Shown here: positions 25,565 through 34,402 of the stretch, in pieces | How positions within the stretch are numbered: the stretch's first letter is position 1 | How the letters are laid out: every line of letters begins with the position of its first letter | DNA from: Pseudomonas sp. NFACC02 | Lineage (GTDB): Bacteria > Pseudomonadota > Gammaproteobacteria > Pseudomonadales > Pseudomonadaceae | Reading direction: 5' to 3' | DNA length: 59,634 nucleotides | Assembly (NCBI RefSeq): GCF_900110765.1 | Contig: NZ_FOEO01000006.1 | Span: 156,849-216,482, forward strand | Notes under the pieces: generated by a model | Database searches by the model: none | Told to the model about the DNA's origin: nothing | The model's input: the letters and a program-made list of their open reading frames with translations, nothing else | Translations under genes and position numbers: made by a program

Positions 25565-25580
25565 TGTTATTTAAATAACA
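25565..25580. promoter_or_regulatory. DeoR operator, perfect palindrome TGTTATTTAAATAACA
   Basis: This perfect 16-bp palindrome fits the E. coli DeoR operator pattern TGTTA-N6-TAACA exactly. It lies 64 bp before the sugar-kinase start in an AT-rich leader. A one-mismatch copy precedes deoR/deoC at 30070-30085. Confidence 0.75.
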
Positions 25581-25644
25581 AAAATAATAACGCGCCGTGG
25601 TTCGGTACTCAGAGCCTCGTCGCGTGCACAAGGTAATCAAACAC

Positions 25645-26565
25645 ATGAACAAGATCGCGGTCATCGGCAGCAACATGGTGGATTTGATCACCTACATCGA
25701 CCGGATGCCGGCACAGGGTGAAACCCTTGAAGCGCCGAATTTCGCCATGGGTTGCGGTGGCAAAGGGGCCAACCAGGCCGTCGCGGCTGCCAAGCTGGGT
25801 GCCGACGTGCTGATGCTAAGCAAGGTCGGCGACGACATGTTTGCCGATAACACCCTGGCCAACTTCAAGCGCTTTGGGATCGACACGCAATTTGTGCACC
25901 GCGTGCCTGGCGTGTCCAGCGGAGTCGCACCGATCTTCGTACAGAGCGATTCGCATAACAGCATCCTCATCGTCAAAGGCGCCAACGCGCACCTCAAACC
26001 GGCGGACATCGATGCGGCGCAAGCCGCTCTGCGTGACTGCACGCTGATGGTGCTGCAGCTGGAAATCGAGCTGGAAACGGTTTACCACGCCATCGAATTC
26101 GCCAAGGCCAATGGCATTCCCGTGTTGCTCAACCCTGCGCCCGCCGTCAAAGGCCTGAGCCGCGAGCACCTGTCGCAACTGGACTTTTTCATTCCCAACG
26201 AGACCGAGCTGGCGCTGATCACGGGGCACGTCGTCGACTCCCTGGAGGCTGCCCGGGCCGCCGCGTTGCAACTGGTACAGGACGGCATCCGTCACGTCAT
26301 CGTGACCCTGGGTGAGAAGGGCGCGCTGTACGTGGGCGAGGAGGGCGAGTTTCGTGTCGAGGGCATCAAGGTCAACGCCCGCGACACCACGGGCGCAGGT
26401 GATGCGTTCATTGGCTGTTTCGCCCGTCACTGGAGCGAGGACGGCGACATGCGCAATGCCATGACCCGCGCGGTGGCTTACTCCGCCTGTTCGGTCACGG
26501 GCCTTGGCACCCAGAGTTCCTATCCGGACGCTGCCACGTTCGGGCAATTCCTCGAAACGCTGTAA
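25645..26565 (+). CDS. deoK: PfkB-family sugar kinase, probable deoxyribokinase/ribokinase
   Basis: A 306-residue PfkB kinase. The N-terminal signature GCGGKGANQAV and the C-terminal ATP/catalytic motif DTTGAGDAFIG (catalytic Asp in GAGD) are intact. Ribokinase and deoxyribokinase are hard to tell apart by sequence. The DeoR operator, a FucP-like permease, an epimerase and deoC make 2-deoxyribose 5-phosphate the likely product. The start at 25645 (MNKIAVIGSN) is preferred over 25597, with AAGG upstream. It is the first gene of the operon. Confidence 0.85.
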   Translation: MNKIAVIGSNMVDLITYIDRMPAQGETLEAPNFAMGCGGKGANQAVAAAKLGADVLMLSKVGDDMFADNTLANFKRFGIDTQFVHRVPGVSSGVAPIFVQSDSHNSILIVKGANAHLKPADIDAAQAALRDCTLMVLQLEIELETVYHAIEFAKANGIPVLLNPAPAVKGLSREHLSQLDFFIPNETELALITGHVVDSLEAARAAALQLVQDGIRHVIVTLGEKGALYVGEEGEFRVEGIKVNARDTTGAGDAFIGCFARHWSEDGDMRNAMTRAVAYSACSVTGLGTQSSYPDAATFGQFLETL

Positions 26566-26645
26566 GTCATCCACGCGCCGCCGCGCCATGACCGGTAATG
26601 CCACCCGCGTGACACGGCAGCCCCTGCACTTCACGGAGAACAACA

Positions 26646-27977
26646 ATGACAAAACCCGCGCTCCAACAATCACCGGACGGGTTCTACCTGAACCGCACGC
26701 CCTGGTTCGCTTTTCTGCTGTTGTGCTGCTGTTTCGCGTTGTGGGCGGCCGCAGCGAGCATGAACGACGTGCTGATCGCACATTTCAAGAAGGCCTTCCT
26801 GCTGAGCGATTTTCAGACCGCTTTCGTGCAATCGGCGTTCTACCTGGGTTATTTCTTCGTGGCGATTCCGGCGGCCATGGTCGTCCGGCGTTTCAGCTAC
26901 AAGACCACCATCCTGATCGGCCTGCTGCTGTACATGGTGGGTTGCTCGCTGTTCTTCCCGGCGGCTTCCATGGCCAAGTACGGCATGTTCCTGATGGCAC
27001 TGTTCGTCATTGCCGCGGGCCTGTCGTTCCTGGAAACCGCCTGCAACACCTATTCGACGCTCATGGGGCCGCGTGAAACCGGTACTCGCCGCCTGAACAT
27101 CTCGCAAACCTTCCACCCCTTCGGCGCCATGGCGGGCGTGTACGTCGGCAGTTTCGTGATGTTCAAGGACACCGACGCCACCCGCGAACAACTGACGCAG
27201 ATGAGCGCCTCGGATGCCGCGATCCAGCAACTGGAAATGATCCAGTCGACCCTGCTGCCGTACAAATGGATGATTGCGGTACTGATCCTGATGTTCGTGC
27301 TGATCGCCTTCACCCGATTCCCGGCCTGCAAAGGCATCGTCAAGGCCAGCGTCAAATCCAGCAGCATCGGTCAGAGCCTGTCGCGCTTGTGGCGCAACCC
27401 GCGTTTTACCTTCGGTGTGCTGGCGCAGTTCCTGTACGTGGGCGCGCAGGTCGGCGTATGGAGCTTTACCATTCGCCTGGCGATGCAGATGGGCGGTATG
27501 AACGAGCGCAGCGCGTCGTGGTTTCTGCTGACCACGTTTGCCGCTTACTTCGTCGGCAAGATGATTGCCAACCTGCTGATGCGCAAGATGCACCCGGCCA
27601 AGGTCCTGGCGATCTATGGCGTGCTGACCATTGTGCTGCTGGCGTACACGATCCTGGTGCCGAACATCAGCGCTGTTTACGCCGCCGTGGGCGTGAGTAT
27701 CTTCCTGGGTCCGTGCTGGCCGACGATTTATGGCCTGACCATCGACGGTCTGGGCGAAGACACGGGCGTGGGCGGCTCGCTGCTGGTCATGAGCATTGTC
27801 GGTGGTGGCGTGATGCCGATCTTTCAGGGCCTGCTGTCCGATGCCACCCACGGCAACATGCAACTTGCCTACACCGTGCCGCTGCTGTGCTTTGTCGTCA
27901 TCGTGGCCTACGCCATCAAATGCCTGCGTGATCCGCGCACTGAAACGGCGCCTGTGGGCGCGGTGACCGCATCATGA
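26646..27977 (+). CDS. deoP: FucP-like MFS sugar permease, probable deoxyribose permease
   Basis: A 443-residue, twelve-helix MFS protein of the fucose:H+ symporter group. Family features are FALWAAAASMNDVLIAHFKKAF at helix 1, SFLETACNTYSTLMGP and ISQTFHPFGAMAGV. The DeoP permease of Salmonella and pathogenic E. coli belongs to this group. It lies 80 bp after the kinase and overlaps the epimerase gene by 4 bp (ATGA), so the three are translated from one message. Confidence 0.85.
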   Translation: MTKPALQQSPDGFYLNRTPWFAFLLLCCCFALWAAAASMNDVLIAHFKKAFLLSDFQTAFVQSAFYLGYFFVAIPAAMVVRRFSYKTTILIGLLLYMVGCSLFFPAASMAKYGMFLMALFVIAAGLSFLETACNTYSTLMGPRETGTRRLNISQTFHPFGAMAGVYVGSFVMFKDTDATREQLTQMSASDAAIQQLEMIQSTLLPYKWMIAVLILMFVLIAFTRFPACKGIVKASVKSSSIGQSLSRLWRNPRFTFGVLAQFLYVGAQVGVWSFTIRLAMQMGGMNERSASWFLLTTFAAYFVGKMIANLLMRKMHPAKVLAIYGVLTIVLLAYTILVPNISAVYAAVGVSIFLGPCWPTIYGLTIDGLGEDTGVGGSLLVMSIVGGGVMPIFQGLLSDATHGNMQLAYTVPLLCFVVIVAYAIKCLRDPRTETAPVGAVTAS

Positions 27978-29056
27978 CCCCATCCGAAAAACGCACCACG
28001 ATCCCCCTTTACCCTGAGCTGTTCGGCGTCGAGAAGACCCTGCTGGAGTCCGCGGACTTTCGTGTGCGGGCGTGGACCTACCCGAGCGGTGTGAAGGCGC
28101 TGGCGCTGGAAAATAATCGCGGTCGTCTAGTGGTTTTGCCGTATCAGGGCCAGATGATCTGGTCGGCCGTGTTCGACGGTTGCGACCTGACCATGCGCAA
28201 TATGTTCGAGCAGCCGCGCCCGAGTGCGACCGTGATCGGCACCTATGGCTGCTTCATGTTCCACAGCGGCCTTCTGCGCAATGGCTGCCCGACCCCACAG
28301 GACGATCATCCACTGCACGGCGAAATGCCCTGCGCGCCGATGGACAGTGCCTGGCTTGAGCTGGGAGAGGATGCGGCCGGCGCGTTTCTGCGCGTCGGCG
28401 GCGAATATGAATACGTGATGGGGTTTGGCGATCATTACTGCGCCCGGCCCAGCGTCACGTTGCGGGCCGGCTCGGCGCTGTTCGATATCGGCATGGACGT
28501 GCGCAATCTGGCTGGCAAGCCGATGGAACTGATGTACATGGCGCACATGAACTACGCCTACGTCGAGGGCGGGCAGTTCGTCGAGCCGCTGGGTGTCGAG
28601 CGCACGCGGGTTCGCAGCAGCGTCCCGGCGCACGTAAAGCCGACCCCGGCGTGGTCGGCGTACATGGCCGAGCTGACGGAAGATCCATCGCGCTTGCAGG
28701 CCTTGAACACGCCTGAGTTGTACGACCCGGAGATCGTCTGTTTCTTCGATGGCGTTCAGGCGGATGCCAGCGGCAACGCGCATTTTCTGCTCAAGCATCC
28801 CGACGGACCTGCGTTCTATACCCGGTACAAACCTCGGCAGTTTGACCATGCGGCACGCTGGATTCTGCACAACGCCGATCAGCAGGTGGCGGCGTTCGTG
28901 TTGCCAGCCACCTGTGAGCCTGAGGGTTACCTGGCCGAGAAAGCCAAAGGCAATGTGCGAACGCTGGCGGCGGGGGAGCGTGCGTCGTTCAGTGTGACGA
29001 CGGGGTATCTGTCGGCTGCGGAAGTGCGGCAACTGGAAGGTGATTTGAAACGCTGA
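27974..29056 (+). CDS. Aldose 1-epimerase-like protein (DUF4432 type), probable mutarotase
   Basis: A 360-residue protein of the galactose-mutarotase fold. HGEMPCAPMDSAWLEL in the first half and MAHMNYAYVEGGQFVEPL hold conserved His and Glu residues typical of the fold. In deoxyribose operons such a gene (deoX/deoM) interconverts sugar anomers for the kinase. It overlaps the permease gene by 4 bp. It is convergent with deoR, separated by a REP doublet. Confidence 0.78.
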   Translation: MTPSEKRTTIPLYPELFGVEKTLLESADFRVRAWTYPSGVKALALENNRGRLVVLPYQGQMIWSAVFDGCDLTMRNMFEQPRPSATVIGTYGCFMFHSGLLRNGCPTPQDDHPLHGEMPCAPMDSAWLELGEDAAGAFLRVGGEYEYVMGFGDHYCARPSVTLRAGSALFDIGMDVRNLAGKPMELMYMAHMNYAYVEGGQFVEPLGVERTRVRSSVPAHVKPTPAWSAYMAELTEDPSRLQALNTPELYDPEIVCFFDGVQADASGNAHFLLKHPDGPAFYTRYKPRQFDHAARWILHNADQQVAAFVLPATCEPEGYLAEKAKGNVRTLAAGERASFSVTTGYLSAAEVRQLEGDLKR

Positions 29057-29086
29057 AAGGTGTTGCTGCTCGGGAATGCGATCAGT

Positions 29087-29218
29087 TGTAGGAGCGTGGC
29101 TTGTCCCGCGATCGGCGACGAAGTCGTCGTAAAGGCGGTTAGGCCCGGTTCGGCAGATAGACATAGTCGTCTGGTTCTGCGGCCTTCGGCCGATCGCGGG
29201 ACAAGCCACGCTCCTACA
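29087..29218. repeat. REP doublet (BIME) with 30-bp perfect arms
   Basis: The stretch 29087-29116 (beginning TGTAGGAGCGTGGC) is the exact reverse complement of 29189-29218. The arms flank a 72-bp spacer with its own short dyad. It lies between the convergent epimerase and deoR genes, the usual position of Pseudomonas REP doublets, and may act as a bidirectional transcript-end hairpin. Confidence 0.9.
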
Positions 29219-29258
29219 CCTACTGCGGCGGTATTCGGGTGCTGTGTTGTCGAGAAAA

Positions 29259-30029
29259 TCACATCACCAACCGCGCCCCATACCCCTGAATCAGGTCGCG
29301 GTACGGCTTGGGCAGTTTCTTGTCGGTGACCACCACATGAAAGCTTTCCAGCGCGGCGAAGTGCGCAGTACGCACGGCGTCGAACTTGGTGTGGTCGGCC
29401 AGCAGCATGCAGTGACGCGCCTGTCGCAGGACCTTCTGCTTGACCTCGACCTCGTTGAAGTTGAAGCAGGTCACCCCGAATTCGTCGCTGACACCCGCGG
29501 CGGAGACAAAAGCCCAGGTCAGGCGAATGCCGTCCAGGATGCTGGCTTCGCTGTGGTGTTCGAAGACCTGGTTCTTGCGATGAAACGTGCCGCCGCACAG
29601 CACGATGGTGCAGTTGGGCTTTTGCTGCAGCTTGAGCAACACGTTCAGCGAGTTGCACACGGCGGTGAACTCCAGTTCGTCGGGAATGAAGTCGATGACG
29701 AAAGGGATCGTCGTGCCACAGTCGAAGAACACCGTGTCACCCGGTTTGATGAAAGGGGCTGCCAGCTTGCCGATGCGGCGCTTCTCTTCGACATGGCGGG
29801 TGCCTTGCTCGGTGACTTTGTAGTCGCTGGCATCGGAGGGATCGAAGGCCAGCGTGATGTGGCCGCCGAGCAGGTGAAATTTGTCGGGATGACGGCCCAG
29901 GTCGCGGCGCAGGGTCATTTCCGAGACGTCCAGCAGGTCGGCCATTTCACGCAGGTGAATGGCTTTCTGATCCTGCAGGGCTTGTTGAATCAGTTTGATG
30001 CGTTCGGATTTTTTACTGTCCACAGGCAT
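29259..30029 (-). CDS. deoR: DeoR-family transcriptional repressor
   Basis: A 256-residue DeoR-family protein. The N-terminal helix-turn-helix is at about residues 8-58 (SERIKLIQQALQDQKAIHLREMADLLDVSEMTLRRDL), and the C-terminal sugar-phosphate-binding domain contains FFDCGTTI and LLADHTKFD. Length matches E. coli DeoR (252). The start at 30029 is used because the family sequence begins there; the frame extends twelve codons further. It is divergent from deoC, with a DeoR-like operator between the two starts. Inducer is probably deoxyribose 5-phosphate. Confidence 0.9.
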   Translation of the reverse strand: MPVDSKKSERIKLIQQALQDQKAIHLREMADLLDVSEMTLRRDLGRHPDKFHLLGGHITLAFDPSDASDYKVTEQGTRHVEEKRRIGKLAAPFIKPGDTVFFDCGTTIPFVIDFIPDELEFTAVCNSLNVLLKLQQKPNCTIVLCGGTFHRKNQVFEHHSEASILDGIRLTWAFVSAAGVSDEFGVTCFNFNEVEVKQKVLRQARHCMLLADHTKFDAVRTAHFAALESFHVVVTDKKLPKPYRDLIQGYGARLVM

Positions 30030-30069
30030 TCCGGCTGTCGTTTGGATATGGTAAAAAAATAACATTTAC

Positions 30070-30085
30070 TGTTATATATACAACA
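30070..30085. promoter_or_regulatory. DeoR operator between deoR and deoC
   Basis: TGTTATATATACAACA matches TGTTA-N6-TAACA with one mismatch. Next to it, ATAACA-N5-TGTTAT (30059-30075) forms a second dyad sharing the left half-site. It sits about 40 bp from the deoR start and 88 bp from the deoC start, suiting control of both. Confidence 0.6.
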
Positions 30086-30172
30086 TAAAATAAAGCGTAC
30101 AAGCTTGCAGCTTAAAGCGTGTCGCTGGTAACTGCTTCTCTTACCCGCTCCCGAACAGGAAGAAGGACCGAC

Positions 30173-30853
30173 ATGAAGATCGAACCCGCAGCACTCGCGC
30201 AGTATATCGACCACACCTTGCTGGCTGCCGATGCGACCCGCGAGCAGATCGCCACATTGTGCCGTGAAGCGCAGGAGCATGGATTCTATTCGGTGTGCGT
30301 GAACTCCGGCCAGGTGCCTTACGCCGCATCGCTTCTCAAGGACGCGCAGGTCAAGGTTTGCGCCGTGGTCGGCTTTCCGCTCGGCGCAGGGCTCAGCGAC
30401 ACCAAGGCCTTCGAAGCAAAGCAGGCGATTGCGGCAGGGGCGGGCGAAATCGACATGGTGCTGAACATCGGCGCCCTGAAGGACGGTCTTCTGGAGCAGG
30501 TGCGTGACGACATCGCCGCCGTGAAGCACGCGTGTGGTGTGGTGCCGCTGAAGGTGATTCTGGAAACCTGCCTGCTCGACGACGCACAGAAAACCAGCGC
30601 CTGCGAACTCTGCCGTGAGCTGAACGTGGCGTTCGTCAAAACCTCCACCGGTTTCAGCCGCAGCGGCGCAACCGTCGACGATGTGGCCCTGATGCGTAAG
30701 GTCGTCGGCGACGCGGTGGGGGTCAAAGCGTCCGGTGGCGTGCGCGACTACAAGACCGCGATTGCCATGATCGAAGCCGGCGCCACCCGTCTGGGCACCA
30801 GCTCCGGGATTGCCATCATCAGCGGTGCTGAGGCGTCGGGTTCGGGTTACTGA
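30173..30853 (+). CDS. deoC: Deoxyribose-phosphate aldolase
   Basis: A 226-residue class I aldolase cleaving 2-deoxyribose 5-phosphate to acetaldehyde and glyceraldehyde 3-phosphate. The motifs are IDHTLL at the start, [25 protein letters not shown] (proton-relay Asp region), [13 protein letters not shown] (Schiff-base Lys) and [13 protein letters not shown] (second catalytic Lys). AGAAGGA precedes the ATG at 30173. It completes the kinase-permease-mutarotase set to the left; with both operators present the whole locus appears to be one DeoR regulon. Confidence 0.95.
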   Translation: MKIEPAALAQYIDHTLLAADATREQIATLCREAQEHGFYSVCVNSGQVPYAASLLKDAQVKVCAVVGFPLGAGLSDTKAFEAKQAIAAGAGEIDMVLNIGALKDGLLEQVRDDIAAVKHACGVVPLKVILETCLLDDAQKTSACELCRELNVAFVKTSTGFSRSGATVDDVALMRKVVGDAVGVKASGGVRDYKTAIAMIEAGATRLGTSSGIAIISGAEASGSGY

Positions 30854-30874
30854 CTGTCCGAATTCACTCAAACC

Positions 30875-30897
30875 TGTGGGAGCCGGCAAGCCCCACA
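30875..30897. terminator. Hairpin after deoC, REP-like half-element
   Basis: TGTGGG (30875-30880) pairs with CCCACA (30892-30897) around a Pseudomonas REP-style core (AGCCGGCAAGC). It has no T-run. It probably marks the deoC transcript end. Confidence 0.4.
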
Positions 30898-31021
30898 ATG
30901 GTTACGGTGTTCTGGCAGACAGTGCGCGGTGCCGAGGCCAACCGGCAAACGGCAGTGACCTTGCGCCGCAATGAATGGCAAACTGCCGGAGCGCCCATCT
31001 GATCTCCGGAACCCATCGTTT

Positions 31022-31975
31022 ATGCCGCAACTCTCCCTGGCCCACTTCAAGGCTCGCTGGTTTTTCTGGCTGTGCATGCTGTTGATCGTCGTCGGCCTGC
31101 CGGTCGGCTGCGCGGCATTGCAGCATAAGGAGCGTGAGCTGGTGTTCATGATTGAGCCGGGCGTCGCCAGTTGGTATCACGGAATTCCGGCGGACGTGAA
31201 GGTGCTGGAGCTCAAGGCGCCGTCATTCGGCGTCTCGCAGAACATCCACGCCTGGTGGTGGCCGGCGGAGAAAAAAGACGCACCCGCCGTGCTTTATCTT
31301 CACGGCGCGCGCTGGAACCTGACCGGCCAGTTCTTCCGCATCGAACAATTGCACGCAATGGGCTTCTCCGTGCTCGCCATCGACTACCGCGGTTTTGGCG
31401 AGAGCAAGGGGCAATTGCCGTCTGAAGCCTCGGTTTATGAGGATGCGCGTATCGCGTGGGAGCGGCTGAAACAATTGCAGCCCGACCCCCGGAAACGCCT
31501 GATCTACGGACATTCGCTCGGTGGCGCAGTGGCGGTGGACCTCGCCGCCGAGCTCGGGCGGGATGCGCAGAAGGGCGAGGAGCCGGTACAGGCGCGCGGC
31601 TTGATCATCGAATCGACGTTCACCAACCTCGCCGACGTGGCGGCGTCCGTGGCAAGCAAGCGGACATCGCTGCCGGTGCGCTGGCTGGTGTCGCAGAAAT
31701 TCGACTCCATCGACAAAATCGCCGAGGTGTACATGCCGGTTTTGATCGTTCACGGCACTGCTGATCAGTTCGTGTCACCGAGCTTCAGCCAGGCCTTGTT
31801 TCAAGCGGCGCAGGAACCCAAGAACTTGCTGATGGTGCCCGGCGGCAATCACAACAACAGCATGAATCTGGGGCGGCAGGCCTACAGCCAGGCGATTCAG
31901 GCGCTGCTCAATGCCAGGATGCCAGCCGTACACGCTACCAACGACGCACCGCCCAGCGCGAAGCAGTCGGGCTAG
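31022..31975 (+). CDS. Alpha/beta-hydrolase, membrane-anchored
   Basis: A 317-residue serine hydrolase with an N-terminal hydrophobic anchor (about residues 12-31). The nucleophile is Ser165 in GHSLGG, LHGARWN supplies the oxyanion hole, HGTADQF carries the Asp, and GGNHNN the His. It resembles the BAAT/YfhR-like periplasmic-facing hydrolases of unknown substrate. Start at 31022 is preferred over 30971. The next gene is convergent and its stop codon abuts this one with no spacer. Confidence 0.82.
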   Translation: MPQLSLAHFKARWFFWLCMLLIVVGLPVGCAALQHKERELVFMIEPGVASWYHGIPADVKVLELKAPSFGVSQNIHAWWWPAEKKDAPAVLYLHGARWNLTGQFFRIEQLHAMGFSVLAIDYRGFGESKGQLPSEASVYEDARIAWERLKQLQPDPRKRLIYGHSLGGAVAVDLAAELGRDAQKGEEPVQARGLIIESTFTNLADVAASVASKRTSLPVRWLVSQKFDSIDKIAEVYMPVLIVHGTADQFVSPSFSQALFQAAQEPKNLLMVPGGNHNNSMNLGRQAYSQAIQALLNARMPAVHATNDAPPSAKQSG

Positions 31976-32707
31976 TCACTGCGCTGCGTGGTAATCCACC
32001 GCAAACGGATGGTTGCGCACCACCACCTTGCCCGGATGACTGTCCGGCACGACAACGCCTTTCAGCGTTTCGAGCAGCGCCGCAGGGTCCTCGATGGGCA
32101 GTTCGGCAAGTTGGCGCGGGGTCAGGTTCCACCATTGGCTGGCCAGTAACCCGTCGATGATGTCCTGATTGAAGCGGTAGCGCTGCACCTTGCCCGGCGA
32201 CCCCGTCACGATGGCGTAAGGGGGGACATCTTTGGTGATCAGCGACTGAGCGCCGATCACGGCCCCGGTGCCGATGGTGATGCCTTCGAGAATCAACACG
32301 TCCATGCCGATCCAGACGTCATGCCCGATCATGGTCTGCCTGATCTCCTCGTGCACACACGTGGCGGGGCTTTGGTGTTGCCGCAGCCCGACCAGGCCAC
32401 TGTGGGAACTGAGCCAGTCCAGAGGGTGCGATTTGCGGTGCTGACCAATGGTCACGTTTCGCGCGATCGAGCAGTAGCGGCCAATGCCGGCGACATTATG
32501 CAGTTCTGAACCGCTGACGATATCGGTATAGGCGCCGATGCTCAGTTGGCGGGCGTCGATCTTGATCTGGTGCAGCTTCACGCCGTATTCCAGCGTCAGC
32601 TCCATGTCCTTGCGCAGACCCCGGATGCCACTGTCCAGTCGGCATTCATTCCGGGACAGGGCGCGTTTGAGTTGTCGATCAAGCAAGCGACGTCGCAGAA
32701 AATTCAT
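31976..32707 (-). CDS. CatB-related O-acetyltransferase (left-handed beta-helix)
   Basis: A 243-residue hexapeptide-repeat protein. The repeat tract (about residues 55-180) includes GIGRYCSIARNVTIGQH, IGHDVWIGMDVLILEGITIGTGAVIGA and VTGSPGKVQRYRF, the pattern of the xenobiotic/vat acetyltransferases. It acetylates a hydroxyl of an unknown acceptor, perhaps a surface glycan. A Fur-box-like dyad lies 76 bp upstream. It is convergent with the hydrolase. Confidence 0.85.
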   Translation of the reverse strand: MNFLRRRLLDRQLKRALSRNECRLDSGIRGLRKDMELTLEYGVKLHQIKIDARQLSIGAYTDIVSGSELHNVAGIGRYCSIARNVTIGQHRKSHPLDWLSSHSGLVGLRQHQSPATCVHEEIRQTMIGHDVWIGMDVLILEGITIGTGAVIGAQSLITKDVPPYAIVTGSPGKVQRYRFNQDIIDGLLASQWWNLTPRQLAELPIEDPAALLETLKGVVVPDSHPGKVVVRNHPFAVDYHAAQ

Positions 32708-32782
32708 GGTAGGGCAGTCCGCATAAATGAAGGAGGCTCTGGCTGCGTGTGCCGGATCGATGCCACGCGCCTGTTTTTATTT

Positions 32783-32795
32783 GAGAACGATTCTC
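32783..32795. promoter_or_regulatory. Fur-box-like dyad GAGAACGATTCTC
   Basis: GAGAA-CGA-TTCTC lies in the divergent gap between the acetyltransferase and an AraC gene. Arms of this kind occur in Pseudomonas Fur sites, but the full 19-bp match is partial. Iron control of either gene is a guess. Confidence 0.3.
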
Positions 32796-32977
32796 GATGG
32801 TGTCACATTAATGGCAAGGTCAGTACACGAGAACCGGTGGGTCACGCGTCAGTCGTCTGAAAGCTCCCGGATCAACCCAAGCAGCCCTTCGGACCGCCCA
32901 TGCATCTGAACATTCCCAATAACGTTGCTAAATGGTATCTGTGTCGCGTTGCATCCTTTCAGCCATGAGCCGTCACG

Positions 32978-33817
32978 ATGGATAACTATTCAAACGGAGA
33001 GGCCCATCTCGCCCACTGCGCGCGGGACTGGGTGGTGCGTGCCCAGCCGTTGCCACAGATGGAGCGGATCGAGGCGTATTTCCATGGTCATGGTTTCGAG
33101 ATGCACCGACACGACACCTACGCCATCGGGCACACCCTGTCTGGCGTGCAGAGTTTTCACTACGAAAAGGAGAAGGTGAACAACCTTCCGGGCCAGACCA
33201 TGGTGTTGCACCCCGATGAGCCGCACGACGGTCATGCGGGTACCGAAGACGGCTTTCGCTACCGGATGTTCTACCTGGAACCGGCGATGATTCAGCAGGT
33301 ACTGGGCGGTAAACCGCTGCCGTTCATCAAGGGCGGTGTCTCCAGCGATCCGAGGTTACTCAAGGCGACCCAGGCGTTGCTCCAGGATCTGCAGACCCCA
33401 CTCGATCCACTGGAACTGGATGACGCGGTGTTCGACATTGCCATGGCGCTGCAGGACGCGGCGGGCGTACGCAAGGGCCGGCAAAGCGTCGACTACAGCT
33501 CAGCCGAGCGCGCCCGGGAGTTGCTGATGGCGAGCCTGGAGCAGGGCGTCAGCCTCGACCAGCTGGAACAGGCCAGCGACACCGACCGCTGGCGCCTGTC
33601 GCGGGATTTCCGCGCGCTGTTTGGCACCAGCCCTCATCGCTACCTGACCCTGCGAAGGCTGGATCTGGTGCGGCATTCGATTGCACAGGGCGTGTCCCTG
33701 AGCGATGCGTCGGTGATGGCGGGGTTTTCCGATCAAAGTCACATGACGCGGCATTTCGTGAAGACCTTTGGCTACCCGCCAGGCCGGTGGCTGAAGATGC
33801 TTGGCACCCGAACCTAA
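32978..33817 (+). CDS. AraC-family regulator with cupin sensor domain
   Basis: A 279-residue AraC-type regulator. The N-terminal cupin carries HGHGFEMHRHDTYAIGHTLSGVQ, and the C-terminal AraC domain ends SDASVMAGFSDQSHMTRHFVKTFGYPPGRW. The ligand is unknown. It precedes a cupin-domain gene by 87 bp on the same strand, a possible target. Confidence 0.88.
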   Translation: MDNYSNGEAHLAHCARDWVVRAQPLPQMERIEAYFHGHGFEMHRHDTYAIGHTLSGVQSFHYEKEKVNNLPGQTMVLHPDEPHDGHAGTEDGFRYRMFYLEPAMIQQVLGGKPLPFIKGGVSSDPRLLKATQALLQDLQTPLDPLELDDAVFDIAMALQDAAGVRKGRQSVDYSSAERARELLMASLEQGVSLDQLEQASDTDRWRLSRDFRALFGTSPHRYLTLRRLDLVRHSIAQGVSLSDASVMAGFSDQSHMTRHFVKTFGYPPGRWLKMLGTRT

Positions 33818-33904
33818 TCTGATACCCGTGCAATAACGTACAAGACGCTGCCATCGGGTGCGGATTAGATTGCCGGCTCCCACCCGCTGTATGGAGTCGC
33901 TCAA

Positions 33905-34303
33905 ATGTCCATCGCCAAGCCTGCGCATCCCCTGTCAACCGTCCGCAACCCTGTGAACTTCGCCCAGAAATACAGCCTGTTTAGAGAGCAATGGCAACCC
34001 AAGGTCATTGCGCAGATGAACGACTACCAGTTCAAAATCGCGCGTCTGGAAGGGGATTTTCTGTGGCACAGTCACGCCGACACCGACGAAGCCTTCATCG
34101 TGATCGAGGGCTGTCTGCGCATCGATTTTCGTGACGGTTTCGTCGAACTCAACACAGGGGAACTGTACGTCGTGCCAAAGGGCGTGGAGCATAAACCCTA
34201 TGCCGAACAAGAAGTGAAGCTGATGCTGATTGAACCGGTGGGTGTGATCAATACCGGCGACGACACCAACGAAAGGACGGCGCAGAACGATGTATGGATC
34301 TGA
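33905..34303 (+). CDS. Single-domain cupin protein
   Basis: A 132-residue cupin with a metal-binding motif: HSHADTDEAFIVIEG (HxH...E) and VVPKGVEHKPYA, the second-motif His. Such proteins can be small dioxygenases, isomerases or binding proteins; the reaction cannot be told. It lies between an AraC gene and the itaconate regulator. Confidence 0.82.
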   Translation: MSIAKPAHPLSTVRNPVNFAQKYSLFREQWQPKVIAQMNDYQFKIARLEGDFLWHSHADTDEAFIVIEGCLRIDFRDGFVELNTGELYVVPKGVEHKPYAEQEVKLMLIEPVGVINTGDDTNERTAQNDVWI

Positions 34304-34402
34304 GCGCTGAAGCGTCTGCCCGCCGCATCCGGACGAAGACTGAGTTCCAGGCGCCACTGAGAAGGCAGTTGTACGAGGCGTTCGATGTCTGCGGTGTGTT
34401 CG

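Noticed and set aside
26670..27863. 397-codon minus-strand frame opposite the FucP-like permease
   Set aside because: Composition (His/Gln/Arg-rich) is that of an antisense frame; the plus strand has all MFS motifs.
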